A stretch of DNA of 34,648 bases from an uncultured Ignavibacteriota bacterium (GCA_903958625.1 CAJBTU010000090.1:1-34648), one strand, 5' to 3'. Shown: positions 24,009 to 33,590, numbered from the stretch's first letter. A program made the numbers and translations. The notes: generated by a model not told the origin, from the letters alone.

Positions 24009-24317
24009 ATGACAATTACACTAACACACTTTCTGATCATCAGCGCGGTCTTGTTCTCATTCGGGATCTATGCCGTTCTTACGCGCCGCAATGCGATCAT
24101 GGTCCTGATGGGCCTTGAGCTCATCCTTAATTCCGCCAACATCAATTTTCTTGCATTTTCACGCTTCGGCGGTATGAATATTGAAGGTCAGATGGCGGCG
24201 ATATTTGTGATCATCCTGGCGGCGGCGGAAGCAGCTGTTGCGCTGGCGATCGTGCTGAATATTTACAAACGTTTCAATACAGTCAATGTTGACGAAATTT
24301 CACTCTTAAAAGACTAA
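24009..24317 (+). CDS. nuoK: NADH-quinone oxidoreductase subunit K
   Basis: 102 residues from ATG at 24009. Three transmembrane helices carry the two conserved glutamates of the proton path, in VLMGLELILNSANINFLAF and IILAAAEAAVALAIVLNIY. The stop TAA shares its last A with the nuoL ATG at 24317, so the two are translationally coupled. Confidence 0.97.
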   Translation: MTITLTHFLIISAVLFSFGIYAVLTRRNAIMVLMGLELILNSANINFLAFSRFGGMNIEGQMAAIFVIILAAAEAAVALAIVLNIYKRFNTVNVDEISLLKD

Positions 24318-26371
24318 TGATACCTGAACTTAACATTGCTCTCGCAATTCTTCTCCTGCCGCTGGTCAGCTTTGTTCTTCTGATCTTTTTCGGCAAACGA
24401 TTCATGGAAAAAAGCGGTCTTGTGGGGACAACGTTCCTCGGAATAGATCTGCTGCTTGCCATCTATATTTTCTTTTCGAAACTTGCCGTCGAAACGCGGT
24501 GGGACTTCACGTTCACATGGATCGATTTCCATACCGTTGTCAACAATGTTCCGTTGAAGATCGATATCGGCATTATGGTGGACAATCTCACTGCGGTGAT
24601 GCTTGTTGTCGTAACGCTGATCAGCTTTTTAGTGCATCTCTTTTCGATTGCCTATATGAAGGATGATGTTCGATACTCACGCTACTATGCGAATCTGGGT
24701 ATCTTCACCTTCTCCATGCTCGGCATCGTTCTTACCAACAATTATCTTTTAATGTATGTTTTTTGGGAATTGGTGGGATTAAGTTCGTATTTGCTTATCG
24801 GACATTGGTATGAAAAGAAATCAGCATCCGATGCCGCGAAGAAGGCGTTCGTTGTCAACCGCGTCGGTGATCTTGGATTCTTTATTGGTATCATGATCGT
24901 CTGGATGCAGTTTTCCACGCTCACTTTCGACGGAATTTTCTCTGCGATCGGACATGGAAATATTCCATTTGGTTCGAATACATGGCTTACCGCAGCAGGG
25001 CTGCTGATCTTCTGCGGTGCCGTTGGTAAATCCGCACAGTTTCCGCTGCATGTTTGGCTTCCGGATGCCATGGAAGGTCCGACGCCTGTCAGCGCATTGA
25101 TCCACGCGGCAACGATGGTTGCGGCCGGTGTGTATCTTGTTGCGCGCACATTCCCGATGCTCACAGCCGATGCATTAATGGTCATCGCTTATACAGGAGC
25201 GATCACAGCATTTGTTGCTGCATCCATTGCTATTGTTCAAAACGATATTAAAAAAATTCTTGCATACTCTACGGTCAGTCAGTTAGGCTACATGGTGATG
25301 GGTCTTGGTGTTGGCGCCTACACTGCCGGAGTGATGCACCTTGTGACACATGCGGCATTTAAGGCGGGACTTTTTCTTGCTTCCGGTTCCGTTATTTATG
25401 CAATGCATCATGCTCTTCATCATTTGAACGATCACCATACCGATGCGCAGGATGTCCGGTTCATGGGCGGATTGAAATCAAAAATGCCGGTGACATTCTG
25501 GACGATGACAATTTTTACGCTGGCAATTTCGGGCGTTCCGCTGACCTCTGGTTTTTTAAGCAAAGATGAAATTCTTGCTGGCACACTGGCATACTCGCAT
25601 TTCACAGGGCATTCACTGATACCGATCATCGGATTTTTGGTTGCCGGACTGACGGCGTTCTATATGTTCCGAATGCTGATCCTTACCTTCATGGGCGAGC
25701 ATCATGACAAGCATCGTCTTGATCATATCCACGAATCACCCCGCGTGATGACGATCCCTTTAATGGTTCTTGCCGCATTATCGTTCTTTGTGTTCTTTTC
25801 TTTTAATCCTATCTCTGCCAGTCAAGGATGGTTCTTTCAAAAGATGACCTATCCGACGGTGGCGGTGCCTGAAGCGATCGCATCAACACCGACCGTCGAA
25901 TTCATCGAAGAGATCCATCACCAGCATACCATGGCAATGGTATTGTCTGTTGCTGTATCCGGAATCGGAATTCTACTGGCGTTTGTCACCTATTTCTGGA
26001 AAAAGATCTCCGCCGATGCGTTTGAGCGTGCGTTGAAACCTGTGCATACATTTCTTTACCGCAAATGGTTTTTCGATGAATTATACGATGCTACAGCCGT
26101 AGCGGCAACGCTCGGTACAGCCAGGCTCCTGGCATGGTTCGATGGAACGATCATCGACGGAGTTGTCAACGGTGCGGGATGGCTGACGAAACTTGTCTCT
26201 GTCTTTAGCGGAAAATTCGACTCGTACGTGGTTGATGGTGCGGTGAATTTTACGGCGTATTTTGCAGGGCTGCTTGGATTATCCGTGAGGAAAGTTCAAA
26301 CGGGTAAAGTGCAGACATATATGATCTTTGCGATCATTGGGTTCATGGTGCTGCTGGCGTTATATATTTAA
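24317..26371 (+). CDS. nuoL: NADH-quinone oxidoreductase subunit L
   Basis: 684 residues from ATG at 24317. It is an Mrp-antiporter-type subunit with about sixteen helices and a C-terminal lateral-helix region. The key proton-path glutamate is in MYVFWELVGLSSYLLIGHWY and lysines are in the FPLHVWLPDAMEGPTPVSAL and NDIKKILAYSTVSQLGYM blocks. A His-rich loop (MHHALHHLNDHHTDAQD) is normal in the family. It is the distal proton-pumping subunit. Confidence 0.97.
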   Translation: MIPELNIALAILLLPLVSFVLLIFFGKRFMEKSGLVGTTFLGIDLLLAIYIFFSKLAVETRWDFTFTWIDFHTVVNNVPLKIDIGIMVDNLTAVMLVVVTLISFLVHLFSIAYMKDDVRYSRYYANLGIFTFSMLGIVLTNNYLLMYVFWELVGLSSYLLIGHWYEKKSASDAAKKAFVVNRVGDLGFFIGIMIVWMQFSTLTFDGIFSAIGHGNIPFGSNTWLTAAGLLIFCGAVGKSAQFPLHVWLPDAMEGPTPVSALIHAATMVAAGVYLVARTFPMLTADALMVIAYTGAITAFVAASIAIVQNDIKKILAYSTVSQLGYMVMGLGVGAYTAGVMHLVTHAAFKAGLFLASGSVIYAMHHALHHLNDHHTDAQDVRFMGGLKSKMPVTFWTMTIFTLAISGVPLTSGFLSKDEILAGTLAYSHFTGHSLIPIIGFLVAGLTAFYMFRMLILTFMGEHHDKHRLDHIHESPRVMTIPLMVLAALSFFVFFSFNPISASQGWFFQKMTYPTVAVPEAIASTPTVEFIEEIHHQHTMAMVLSVAVSGIGILLAFVTYFWKKISADAFERALKPVHTFLYRKWFFDELYDATAVAATLGTARLLAWFDGTIIDGVVNGAGWLTKLVSVFSGKFDSYVVDGAVNFTAYFAGLLGLSVRKVQTGKVQTYMIFAIIGFMVLLALYI

Positions 26372-26420
26372 AATAATTTTGTGCACGCGTGTTTAATCAA
26401 TTTTTAATCTGAAAAATATT

Positions 26421-28022
26421 ATGGAACTCAATATCCTCAACATCGGTATTCTCACCTGGCTCACATTTCTTCCTGTCATCGGGATGATCATTGTCTTGCT
26501 CCTCCCGAAAGAACAAAAAACGGCGATACGTTGGACATCGCTGGTCTTTACGCTGTTACAGGTGGTTCTGGCATTCCTGCTCTTCGCAAAATTCGACCGC
26601 ACACTGGCCGGAGTGAATTCTGCCGATACGATGCAGTTCAAAGAAGTGTTCAATTGGATCAATGTGAAGAGCACAGGCTGGTTCGGTTCTATCAAGATCG
26701 ATTATTTTCTTGGTATCGACGGTATCAGCATGCCGATGGTTTTTCTTACAGCGATCATTTCCTGCATCGCAGTGATCTCATCATGGACTATCGAAAAATC
26801 GCTCAAAGGGTATTTTGCACTGCTTCTCTTGCTTGATACCGGTATGATGGGTGTGTTCGTGTCGCTCGACTTTTTCCTTTTCTATATTTTCTGGGAAGTG
26901 ATGCTGTTGCCGATGTATTTCCTTATCGGGGTATGGGGCGGACCGCGCAGAGAATATGCCGCTATCAAGTTTTTTCTTTACACACTGCTCGGATCGGTCC
27001 TTCTTCTGCTGGCAATGCTCGCGCTGTATTTCAGCGTGACGATCATCGATCCTGCATCAGGCGAAAAGATCCACACGTTCAATATGCTTGCAATGATGAA
27101 TCCTGCAAACTATGACGCCGGTTCGATACTCTCCGGAACTTCTACGACGTGGCGGTATCTGGCCTACATTGCCGTGTTCATCGGTTTTGCCATCAAAGTA
27201 CCTATCTTTCCGTTCCACACGTGGCTTCCCGATGCGCACGTTGAAGCTCCGACGGCGATCAGCGTAATTCTTGCCGGCGTTCTTTTGAAAATGGGAACAT
27301 ACGGATTGCTCCGGATCGGTTTTCCGATTTTCCCCGATGCGGCGATGCATTATCTCTATCCGCTCGCATTCCTCGGTTTTGTGAACATTATTTACGGCGC
27401 ATTCTGTGCCATGGCGCAGAAAGATTTCAAGAAACTGATCGCCTATTCGTCAGTCAGTCACATGGGAATTGTTATCCTTGGTATTGCGTCAATGAATACG
27501 CAGGGAATGCTTGGCGGAATGCTGCAGATGTTCAATCACGGAACGATCACGGCAATGCTCTTCTTGATCGTCGGCGTAATTTACGACCGTTCGCATACAC
27601 GCGGACTGGATGATTTCGGTGGCTTGATGAACAAGATGCCGAAATATTCTGGTATCATGGTCATTGCATTCTTTGCCGCGATCGGTCTGCCGGGATTGAG
27701 CGGATTCATTTCGGAAGCATTCTCGCTCCTCGGTGCATTCCAGACATTCCGCTGGCTCACGATTGCATCCGCATTCGGCATCGTATTAACAGCCGGCTAT
27801 ATGCTGTGGACTTTGCAAAGAGTATTTCTCGGAACACTTCCTGAAAAATGGAATGAACTGACCGATATCAACACCCGGGAACTGATCATGCTTATTCCGC
27901 TGGCGATCATTGTTCTTGCACTTGGTTTGTATCCGAACCTGATGCTTGATGTGATGAACGCGTCGGCAAACACATTGGTGGATTTTGTCAAGGGAAGTGC
28001 CGGAGCGGCGATCGTTCATTGA
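26421..28022 (+). CDS. nuoM: NADH-quinone oxidoreductase subunit M
   Basis: 533 residues from ATG at 26421. It is an antiporter-like subunit with about fourteen helices. The proton-path Glu is in FYIFWEVMLLPMYFLIGVWG; FPFHTWLPDAHVEAPTAISV and KDFKKLIAYSSVSHMG follow in the normal order. The length is standard. It lies 49 bases after nuoL. Confidence 0.97.
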   Translation: MELNILNIGILTWLTFLPVIGMIIVLLLPKEQKTAIRWTSLVFTLLQVVLAFLLFAKFDRTLAGVNSADTMQFKEVFNWINVKSTGWFGSIKIDYFLGIDGISMPMVFLTAIISCIAVISSWTIEKSLKGYFALLLLLDTGMMGVFVSLDFFLFYIFWEVMLLPMYFLIGVWGGPRREYAAIKFFLYTLLGSVLLLLAMLALYFSVTIIDPASGEKIHTFNMLAMMNPANYDAGSILSGTSTTWRYLAYIAVFIGFAIKVPIFPFHTWLPDAHVEAPTAISVILAGVLLKMGTYGLLRIGFPIFPDAAMHYLYPLAFLGFVNIIYGAFCAMAQKDFKKLIAYSSVSHMGIVILGIASMNTQGMLGGMLQMFNHGTITAMLFLIVGVIYDRSHTRGLDDFGGLMNKMPKYSGIMVIAFFAAIGLPGLSGFISEAFSLLGAFQTFRWLTIASAFGIVLTAGYMLWTLQRVFLGTLPEKWNELTDINTRELIMLIPLAIIVLALGLYPNLMLDVMNASANTLVDFVKGSAGAAIVH

Positions 28023-28072
28023 AATTGTTCATTAACACAATAATTATCCGTTGTCCTGAATAAAAATATATC

Positions 28073-29572
28073 ATGCGAGAAACTATCCTCAATAATCTAT
28101 CAAACATTCTGCCGGAAGTGATCGTCACTGCAACGCTCTGTATCGTTCTTCTCTATCATTTGATCGATCGGAAGAATACACAGATGCTGATGATCCTTGC
28201 CGTGTCAGGATTATTTGCATCGTTCTATGTCTTGACACAGAACATTGGCATTAATAACACAGCATTCAGCGGAATGTTGAGTATCGATCCGTTCGCCGTC
28301 TTCTTTAAGATCGTGATTGTTCTTGCTACGATCGTGGTCGTACTGATGTCGCGATTTTCCGACGAAGTGAACGCGGAACGCAGAACGATCGGCGAGTATT
28401 ATTTTCTGCTTCTCTCGATGTGTCTGGGAATGATGTTCATGGTCGGTTCATCGAATCTGCTGATGATGTATTTGACGCTCGAGATGAGTTCGCTTTCATC
28501 GTATGTCGCGTCGGGTTTCACTCGCAAAGCGAAAGATTCTTCCGAAGCGTCTCTCAAGTATCTGCTCTATGGCGCATTCTCTTCGGGCGTGATGCTCTAC
28601 GGAATCTCGATCGTTTATGGATTAACCGGCACGCTCGACATCGCGGGAATCAATCACGTTCTGATGCAGGGAAGTTCAAACCAACTTGCTTTGATCGTTG
28701 CCTCCATCTTCATCCTGGTCGGATTCGGGTATAAGATATCCGCAGTTCCGTTCCATTTCTGGACGCCGGACGTCTACGAAGGCGCACCGACGACGATCAC
28801 GGCATTTCTCTCCGTGGCGTCAAAAGCAGCCGGTTTTGCCATGATGATGCGTGCGTTCAAAGTGATGTTCATCGATTCATCGGTAATGGATCTTCCGGTC
28901 GGGACATGGACATTAATCAGCGGTGTGCATATACAAAATGCATTGATGATTCTTTCCGTACTGACGATGACTCTTGGAAACCTTGTTGCACTCTGGCAGG
29001 ATAACGTAAAGCGCATGTTAGCATATTCAAGTATTGCACAAGCCGGATATATGCTGCTCGGGCTTGTTGTTTTGAGTAATGACGGGTTTTCCGCCGTCAT
29101 GGTCTATTTTGTCGTGTATTTGTTCATGAATCTTGGCGCATTTTATGTTGTCATGCTCATTGCCAACAAGATCAATAGCGAGCACATCGACAAATATCGG
29201 GGACTTGGCAAACGGTCACCGTTTCTTTCGGTTTCCCTTGCGGTCTTCCTCGTGTCGCTCACCGGCCTTCCGCCGACAGCAGGTTTCATTGGGAAGTGGA
29301 TGATCTTTCTTTCGCTCATCAACGCAAAAATGATCGGAATTGCCATTGTCGGCGTGCTGAATAGTGTTGTTTCTTTATATTATTATGTCCGGATCATCAG
29401 GAACATGTTCCTGCGCGACGAACAAACCGTATCCGTTGAACCATTCTCCTTTCCTTTGGCGCAGAAGATACTTCTTTTGTCATTGCTTATTCCGACGCTC
29501 TATTTTGGATTATTCTTTAACCAATTGCTGGAGTTTGCGCAGCTGTCAGTGCAGATGTTCGGAGTAAAATAA
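28073..29572 (+). CDS. nuoN: NADH-quinone oxidoreductase subunit N
   Basis: 499 residues from ATG at 28073. It is an antiporter-like subunit with about fourteen helices: MMYLTLEMSSLSSYVASGF with the proton-path Glu, VPFHFWTPDVYEGAPTTITAF, and VKRMLAYSSIAQAGYML. It is the last gene of the nuo operon. No nuoE, nuoF or nuoG is present before or after. A terminator follows at 29632. Confidence 0.97.
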   Translation: MRETILNNLSNILPEVIVTATLCIVLLYHLIDRKNTQMLMILAVSGLFASFYVLTQNIGINNTAFSGMLSIDPFAVFFKIVIVLATIVVVLMSRFSDEVNAERRTIGEYYFLLLSMCLGMMFMVGSSNLLMMYLTLEMSSLSSYVASGFTRKAKDSSEASLKYLLYGAFSSGVMLYGISIVYGLTGTLDIAGINHVLMQGSSNQLALIVASIFILVGFGYKISAVPFHFWTPDVYEGAPTTITAFLSVASKAAGFAMMMRAFKVMFIDSSVMDLPVGTWTLISGVHIQNALMILSVLTMTLGNLVALWQDNVKRMLAYSSIAQAGYMLLGLVVLSNDGFSAVMVYFVVYLFMNLGAFYVVMLIANKINSEHIDKYRGLGKRSPFLSVSLAVFLVSLTGLPPTAGFIGKWMIFLSLINAKMIGIAIVGVLNSVVSLYYYVRIIRNMFLRDEQTVSVEPFSFPLAQKILLLSLLIPTLYFGLFFNQLLEFAQLSVQMFGVK

Positions 29573-29631
29573 TTCTACATAGTGATTCTCACGTTCAAAG
29601 AGACGATCACAAAAAATATATCAAAATAAAA

Positions 29632-29656
29632 ACGCCGTCGTAAGACGGCGTTTTTT
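29632..29656. terminator. Bidirectional rho-independent terminator between nuoN and coaX
   Basis: Stem ACGCCGTC (29632-29639)/GACGGCGT (29644-29651) with a GTAA loop, A-run on the left and T-run on the right, so it works on both strands. It ends the nuo operon and the convergent birA-coaX transcript. Confidence 0.92.
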
Positions 29657-29678
29657 ATTGGTGTTCAGCAAAAACGTG

Positions 29679-30464
29679 CTATTTCTTTTTCTTACTTTTC
29701 TTTTCCATCCGTTCTACGATCAACCGAATTCCTTCTAGTACAAGCGCCGGCTCATGTTTGTTGATCACCTTGGATTGTTTCTTCATCGTCTCCGAAAATC
29801 CTCCGGTAGCAATGACCGTTGGATAGTCATCCAGTTCCTTTGAGATACGGCGGACCATTGTTTCCATCGAATCGAGTGCGCCGTATAAAATGCCGGATTG
29901 CATGCTGTTGACCGTGTTTGTCCCGATCACTTTGTCTGGAAATTTCAGGTCGATCTTAGGCAGTTTTGCCGCCCGCCGGTGTAGTTCACCGGAAGAAGTC
30001 TCGATTCCCGCGTTGATGACTCCGCCAAGATATTCACCATTCTTTGACACGACGTCGAATGTTGTCGCCGTGCCAAAATCGATGATAACGATCGGTCCTT
30101 TGTATTTTGCATAGCCGGCAACGGCATTGCACAGTCTGTCGGCACCGACAGAACGGGGATCATCATAGAGCACTTTGATACCGAGATCAAGATCGGATGA
30201 CACGACGATCGGTTCGATTTCAAAATATTTCTGCGACATTTTTACACAGACTTCGGTCAGATTCGGTACTACCGAAGCGATACCGATGGAATCGATCTTT
30301 TTCATGGAAATATTCGCATCTTTGCAGAATTGCGTAACGAGTGCGCCGAACTCGTCTTCTGTACGAGTGACGAAACTGGTTACGCGCCAGTCGCCCAGCA
30401 GCTTGTTTCCATTGTAAATCCCGATGACCGTATGGGTGTTGCCGATGTCGATTGCAAGAATCAT
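29679..30464 (-). CDS. coaX: Type III pantothenate kinase
   Basis: 261 residues from ATG at 30464, with AAGGATG upstream. It has the acetate-kinase/Hsp70-like ATPase fold: the phosphate motif MILAIDIGNTHTVIGIY at the N-terminus, the substrate block SVGADRLCNAVAGY, IIDFGTATTFDVV with the catalytic Asp region, and GGVINAGIE. CoaX phosphorylates pantothenate, the first step of CoA synthesis, without feedback by CoA, and needs a monovalent cation. The C-terminus is a Lys-rich tail (MEKKSKKKK). It lies 44 bases after birA on the same strand, a common pairing. Confidence 0.95.
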   Translation of the reverse strand: MILAIDIGNTHTVIGIYNGNKLLGDWRVTSFVTRTEDEFGALVTQFCKDANISMKKIDSIGIASVVPNLTEVCVKMSQKYFEIEPIVVSSDLDLGIKVLYDDPRSVGADRLCNAVAGYAKYKGPIVIIDFGTATTFDVVSKNGEYLGGVINAGIETSSGELHRRAAKLPKIDLKFPDKVIGTNTVNSMQSGILYGALDSMETMVRRISKELDDYPTVIATGGFSETMKKQSKVINKHEPALVLEGIRLIVERMEKKSKKKK

Positions 30465-30508
30465 TATATCATCCTTTGTGTCTTAGTGATTGTTTTTGTT
30501 TCATCATA

Positions 30509-31321
30509 TTAGGTATAGGCGAGGCTAACGTCGCCTGCAAAAATATTCCGCTTATGTCCATCATCCGTTTGGATGATGAGGCTGCCGTCGTCCGCAACAT
30601 CGATTGCCGTAGCTGTGAAGCTGAACTCGCTCTCCAATACCGTGATCTTTTTGCCAAAAAGCAATGCTTTCATTCGCCAATCATTTAACAATTGTCCGGC
30701 AGGAAAGCGTGATAACTGTTCATAGCGGTTCTCCAGTTCTTCAAGGATCTTCTGCAGTAACCGGATACGGTCAACATCAAGACCGCATTCATTCTTCAAC
30801 GAAGTTGCCTTGTGACGAAGATCGTCAGAGAATTCCTCCTGGTTAACATTCAGACCGATGCCGAGGATGATTCGTTCTATTCCGGAATTCCCCGATGATG
30901 TTTCCAGTAACATTCCGCACACTTTTTTGTTATTGATCAGAACATCATTCGGCCATTTGCACGTGGGTGATAATTCTGTGACCGATTCAATTGCATCGGC
31001 AACGGCAAGAGAACCGGCGAATGGCAGCAGTGATATCTTTTTCAAGTCAAATTCAGGATAAAGGATCACTGAAAAAAGAAGGTTCATCCCATTTTCTGAA
31101 ACCCAATTCCGCTGCTGCCGTCCGCGACCTTCGGTCTGTTGATCAGCGATAATGACCGTTCCCTGCGGTGCCGCAGTTTTTGTTAGTGTTTTTGCAAATG
31201 TGTTGGTAGAGTCAATGGTGTCAAAAGCGAGAATGTTCTTCCCGAATTGTTTCGATGCTAATGTGCTTAATATTTGATCTTTGTTAATCAAGGGTGGTAT
31301 TTGTTTTCTTGTTGAGTGCAA
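30509..31321 (-). CDS. birA: Biotin-[acetyl-CoA-carboxylase] ligase, monofunctional
   Basis: 270 residues from TTG at 31321, the only start available, because an in-frame stop lies two codons upstream; the ribosome site is weak. The catalytic domain has DTIDSTNTFAK, the biotin/AMP-binding GRGRQQRNWVS, MNLLFSVIL, CKWPNDVLINNKKVCGMLLE and LGIGLNVNQE. There is no N-terminal helix-turn-helix, so it is a group I ligase that does not act as a DNA-binding repressor. It attaches biotin to the carboxyl carrier protein. A small C-terminal SH3-like domain closes the protein. It is upstream of coaX in the same transcript. Confidence 0.93.
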   Translation of the reverse strand: MHSTRKQIPPLINKDQILSTLASKQFGKNILAFDTIDSTNTFAKTLTKTAAPQGTVIIADQQTEGRGRQQRNWVSENGMNLLFSVILYPEFDLKKISLLPFAGSLAVADAIESVTELSPTCKWPNDVLINNKKVCGMLLETSSGNSGIERIILGIGLNVNQEEFSDDLRHKATSLKNECGLDVDRIRLLQKILEELENRYEQLSRFPAGQLLNDWRMKALLFGKKITVLESEFSFTATAIDVADDGSLIIQTDDGHKRNIFAGDVSLAYT

Positions 31322-31335
31322 AAATCATCTTGCAC
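31316..31335. promoter_or_regulatory. Palindrome over the birA start codon
   Basis: GTGCAA (31316-31321) and TTGCAC (31330-31335) form a perfect 6-8-6 inverted repeat that covers the birA TTG start. It has the shape of an operator, but no regulator is known for it. Part may be chance. Confidence 0.3.
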
Positions 31336-31420
31336 CAATACTTGTGAATGTAAACAAACCTTTTATCGTATGTCAAGTCAATATCCTGTATTTACCGTGG
31401 AAATATCTTTTGGCGAACAG

Positions 31421-31480
31421 CATGACATTTTTGCGGTAGATGGCAGGAAACAGACAAAATACATGACAATACGGCATGAA
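31421..31480 (+). promoter_or_regulatory. Possible activator-binding repeats upstream of the dnaK promoter
   Basis: CATGACA occurs at 31421-31427 and 31462-31468, 41 bases apart, near four helical turns; a related CATGAA is at 31475-31480. They lie about 60-120 bases upstream of the sigma-54 site, where enhancer-binding proteins usually bind. The grouping is suggestive only. Confidence 0.3.
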
Positions 31481-31538
31481 ATAAATTTTTCGAATTTGTT
31501 CCTCCTCCTGAATACTAACAAAAATGTATTGTTTTCTA

Positions 31539-31554
31539 TGGCACGATGGTTGCA
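31539..31554 (+). promoter_or_regulatory. Sigma-54 (RpoN) promoter for dnaK
   Basis: TGGCACG-ATGG-TTGCA matches the consensus TGGCACG-N4-TTGC(A/T) at every core base. The GG at 31540-31541 and the GC at 31552-31553 are 10 bases apart, the fixed sigma-54 distance. The predicted start is near 31565, 44 bases before the dnaK ATG. It is in the intergenic region, on the correct strand. Such a promoter needs an enhancer-binding ATPase. Confidence 0.75.
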
Positions 31555-31608
31555 AAGAGATACGTAGAAAAGTCTAAAACTACAACACTTAAATGAAGGA
31601 ATTATACT

Positions 31609-33531
31609 ATGGCTGGAAAAATTATTGGAATTGATCTTGGCACAACGAACTCCGTTGTAGCCGTCATGGAAGGAAACGAACCGGTAGTAATAGCAAACTC
31701 GGAAGGTGCGCGTACGACACCGTCCATCGTTGCCTTTGCGAAGAATGGTGAGCGGTTGGTCGGACAAGCGGCCAAACGCCAATCGGTGACAAACTCGAAG
31801 AATACCGTGTACTCCATTAAACGGTTTATGGGACGTTTTATGAACGAAGTGAACGAGGAGATGAAACTTGTTCCTTACGAAGTGGTTACCGGAGACAATA
31901 ATACGTCACGCGTAAAGATATCGGACCGCGTTTACTCTCCGCCGGAAATTTCGGCGATGGTCCTTCAAAAAATGAAACAAACTGCGGAAGATTATCTCGG
32001 ACAAAAAGTGACCGAAGCGGTGATCACCGTTCCGGCGTATTTCAATGATGCACAGAGACAGGCAACAAAAGAAGCAGGAGAGATCGCCGGTTTGATCGTT
32101 CGCCGCATCGTGAACGAACCGACCGCAGCAGCTCTTGCGTACGGTTTGGATAAGAAGCATAAGAATACCAAAATTGCGGTGTTCGATCTTGGGGGCGGTA
32201 CATTCGACATCTCTGTTCTCGATCTTGGCGACGGTGTCTTCGAAGTGAAATCAACGAACGGCGATACTCACCTCGGCGGCGATAACTTCGATCAGCGATT
32301 GGTGGAGTACTTTGCAGAAGAATTTAAGAAACTGGAAGGGGTTGATCTGCTGAAGGATGCGATGGCACTTCAGCGACTGCGTGAAGCGGCAGAGAAAGCG
32401 AAGATCGAACTCTCCTCATCGGCGCAAACGGAGATCAATCTTCCGTTTATCACCGCAACGCAGGATGGGCCGAAACACTTTACGATGACTCTGCAGCGAT
32501 CAAAATTCGAACAGCTTGTCGATGATTTACTGAAACGCTGCCTTACTCCGACGGAAAAGGCAATCAAGGATTCTGGATACAACATTAGTCAAATTGATGA
32601 AGTGATTCTTGTGGGCGGAATGACCCGTATGCCGGCAGTGCAGGAATTGGTGAAAAAGTTCTTCGGCAAAGAAGGACACAAAGGGGTGAACCCCGATGAA
32701 GTTGTTGCTATTGGTGCGGCGATTCAAGGGGGCGTTCTTGCCGGTGATGTCACCGATGTTCTTTTATTGGACGTTACTCCATTGTCGCTTGGAATTGAAA
32801 CGCTTGGCAGCGTAATGACGAAATTGATCGATGCGAACACGACGATCCCGACGAAAAAAAGTGAGGTCTTCAGTACCGCAGCCGACAGTCAAACATCAGT
32901 AGAGATACACATTCTGCAGGGTGAGCGTCCGCTAGCTGTTGATAACCGCTCGCTTGGGAAATTCCATCTTGATGGAATCCCGCCGGCTCCTCGCGGTGTT
33001 CCGCAGATCGAAGTTTCGCTTGATATTGATGCGAACGGTATGCTCTCCGTTTCCGCAAAGGATAAAGCGACAGGAAAAGAACAGAACATCCGGATAACTT
33101 CTTCTTCGGGATTAAGCAAGGAAGAGGTCGAGAAGATGAAGAAAGATGCGCAGGCGCATGCCGCTGATGATGCAAAGAAAAAGGAAGAGATCGAGACCAA
33201 GAATCAGGCTGACTCGCTGGTGTTCTCAACCAGGAAGCAATTGACCGATCTCGGCGATAAAATCGATGCAGATTCAAAAGTAAAAATCGAAGCAGCAGCA
33301 ACGGCGCTTGAAGAAGCAATCAAAGCGAATTCCGGCATCAAAGAAAAGAAAGAGGCGCTGGAAAAAATCTGGAACGAAGCATCAACGAAGATGTATGAAG
33401 CAGCCAAAGCAGCAGGGCCGCAGCCCGGTGCAGAGGCAGGCGAACAGCAGCAGCAGTCTTCCGGCGGCGGAACATCCGACGGCGGTAAGAAAGTTGAAAA
33501 CGCTGATTTCGAAGTGATGGATGATAAGTAA
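31609..33531 (+). CDS. dnaK: Chaperone DnaK (Hsp70)
   Basis: 640 residues from ATG at 31609 with AAGGA 8 bases upstream. The ATPase domain starts [20 protein letters not shown] and contains [45 protein letters not shown] and [13 protein letters not shown]. The linker is [13 protein letters not shown]. The substrate domain and helical lid follow, ending in a Gln/Gly-rich tail and [11 protein letters not shown]. Full length for the bacterial family. DnaK folds and protects proteins with DnaJ and GrpE in the cytoplasm; neither partner is in the window. It seems monocistronic. A near-perfect sigma-54 promoter lies upstream and no CIRCE element is seen. Confidence 0.98.
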   Translation: MAGKIIGIDLGTTNSVVAVMEGNEPVVIANSEGARTTPSIVAFAKNGERLVGQAAKRQSVTNSKNTVYSIKRFMGRFMNEVNEEMKLVPYEVVTGDNNTSRVKISDRVYSPPEISAMVLQKMKQTAEDYLGQKVTEAVITVPAYFNDAQRQATKEAGEIAGLIVRRIVNEPTAAALAYGLDKKHKNTKIAVFDLGGGTFDISVLDLGDGVFEVKSTNGDTHLGGDNFDQRLVEYFAEEFKKLEGVDLLKDAMALQRLREAAEKAKIELSSSAQTEINLPFITATQDGPKHFTMTLQRSKFEQLVDDLLKRCLTPTEKAIKDSGYNISQIDEVILVGGMTRMPAVQELVKKFFGKEGHKGVNPDEVVAIGAAIQGGVLAGDVTDVLLLDVTPLSLGIETLGSVMTKLIDANTTIPTKKSEVFSTAADSQTSVEIHILQGERPLAVDNRSLGKFHLDGIPPAPRGVPQIEVSLDIDANGMLSVSAKDKATGKEQNIRITSSSGLSKEEVEKMKKDAQAHAADDAKKKEEIETKNQADSLVFSTRKQLTDLGDKIDADSKVKIEAAATALEEAIKANSGIKEKKEALEKIWNEASTKMYEAAKAAGPQPGAEAGEQQQQSSGGGTSDGGKKVENADFEVMDDK

Positions 33532-33560
33532 TGCTTTGATTGAATAATACGGAAGAAACG

Positions 33561-33590
33561 ACGAAAGGCGGGGTTTTCCTCGCCTTTCGT
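33561..33590 (+). terminator. Strong hairpin after dnaK, terminator-like
   Basis: ACGAAAGGCG (33561-33570) pairs with CGCCTTTCGT (33581-33590); three more pairs (one G-T) close down to a TTTT loop. No T-run follows, so it is not a typical rho-independent terminator but may stop transcription or protect the dnaK mRNA 3' end. Confidence 0.6.

Noticed and set aside
24742-25185. A 147-codon minus-strand frame inside nuoL
   Set aside because: Antisense to conserved transmembrane helices; composition reflects the complement of nuoL.
31316-31567. An 83-codon plus-strand frame between birA and dnaK
   Set aside because: It starts at a GTG inside birA, has no ribosome site, no family resemblance, and contains the sigma-54 promoter.
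31322-31608. CIRCE element or sigma-32-type promoter for dnaK
   Set aside because: No TTAGCACTC-N9-GAGTGCTAA pair and no convincing CTTGAA/CCCCAT pair was found by reading both strands.
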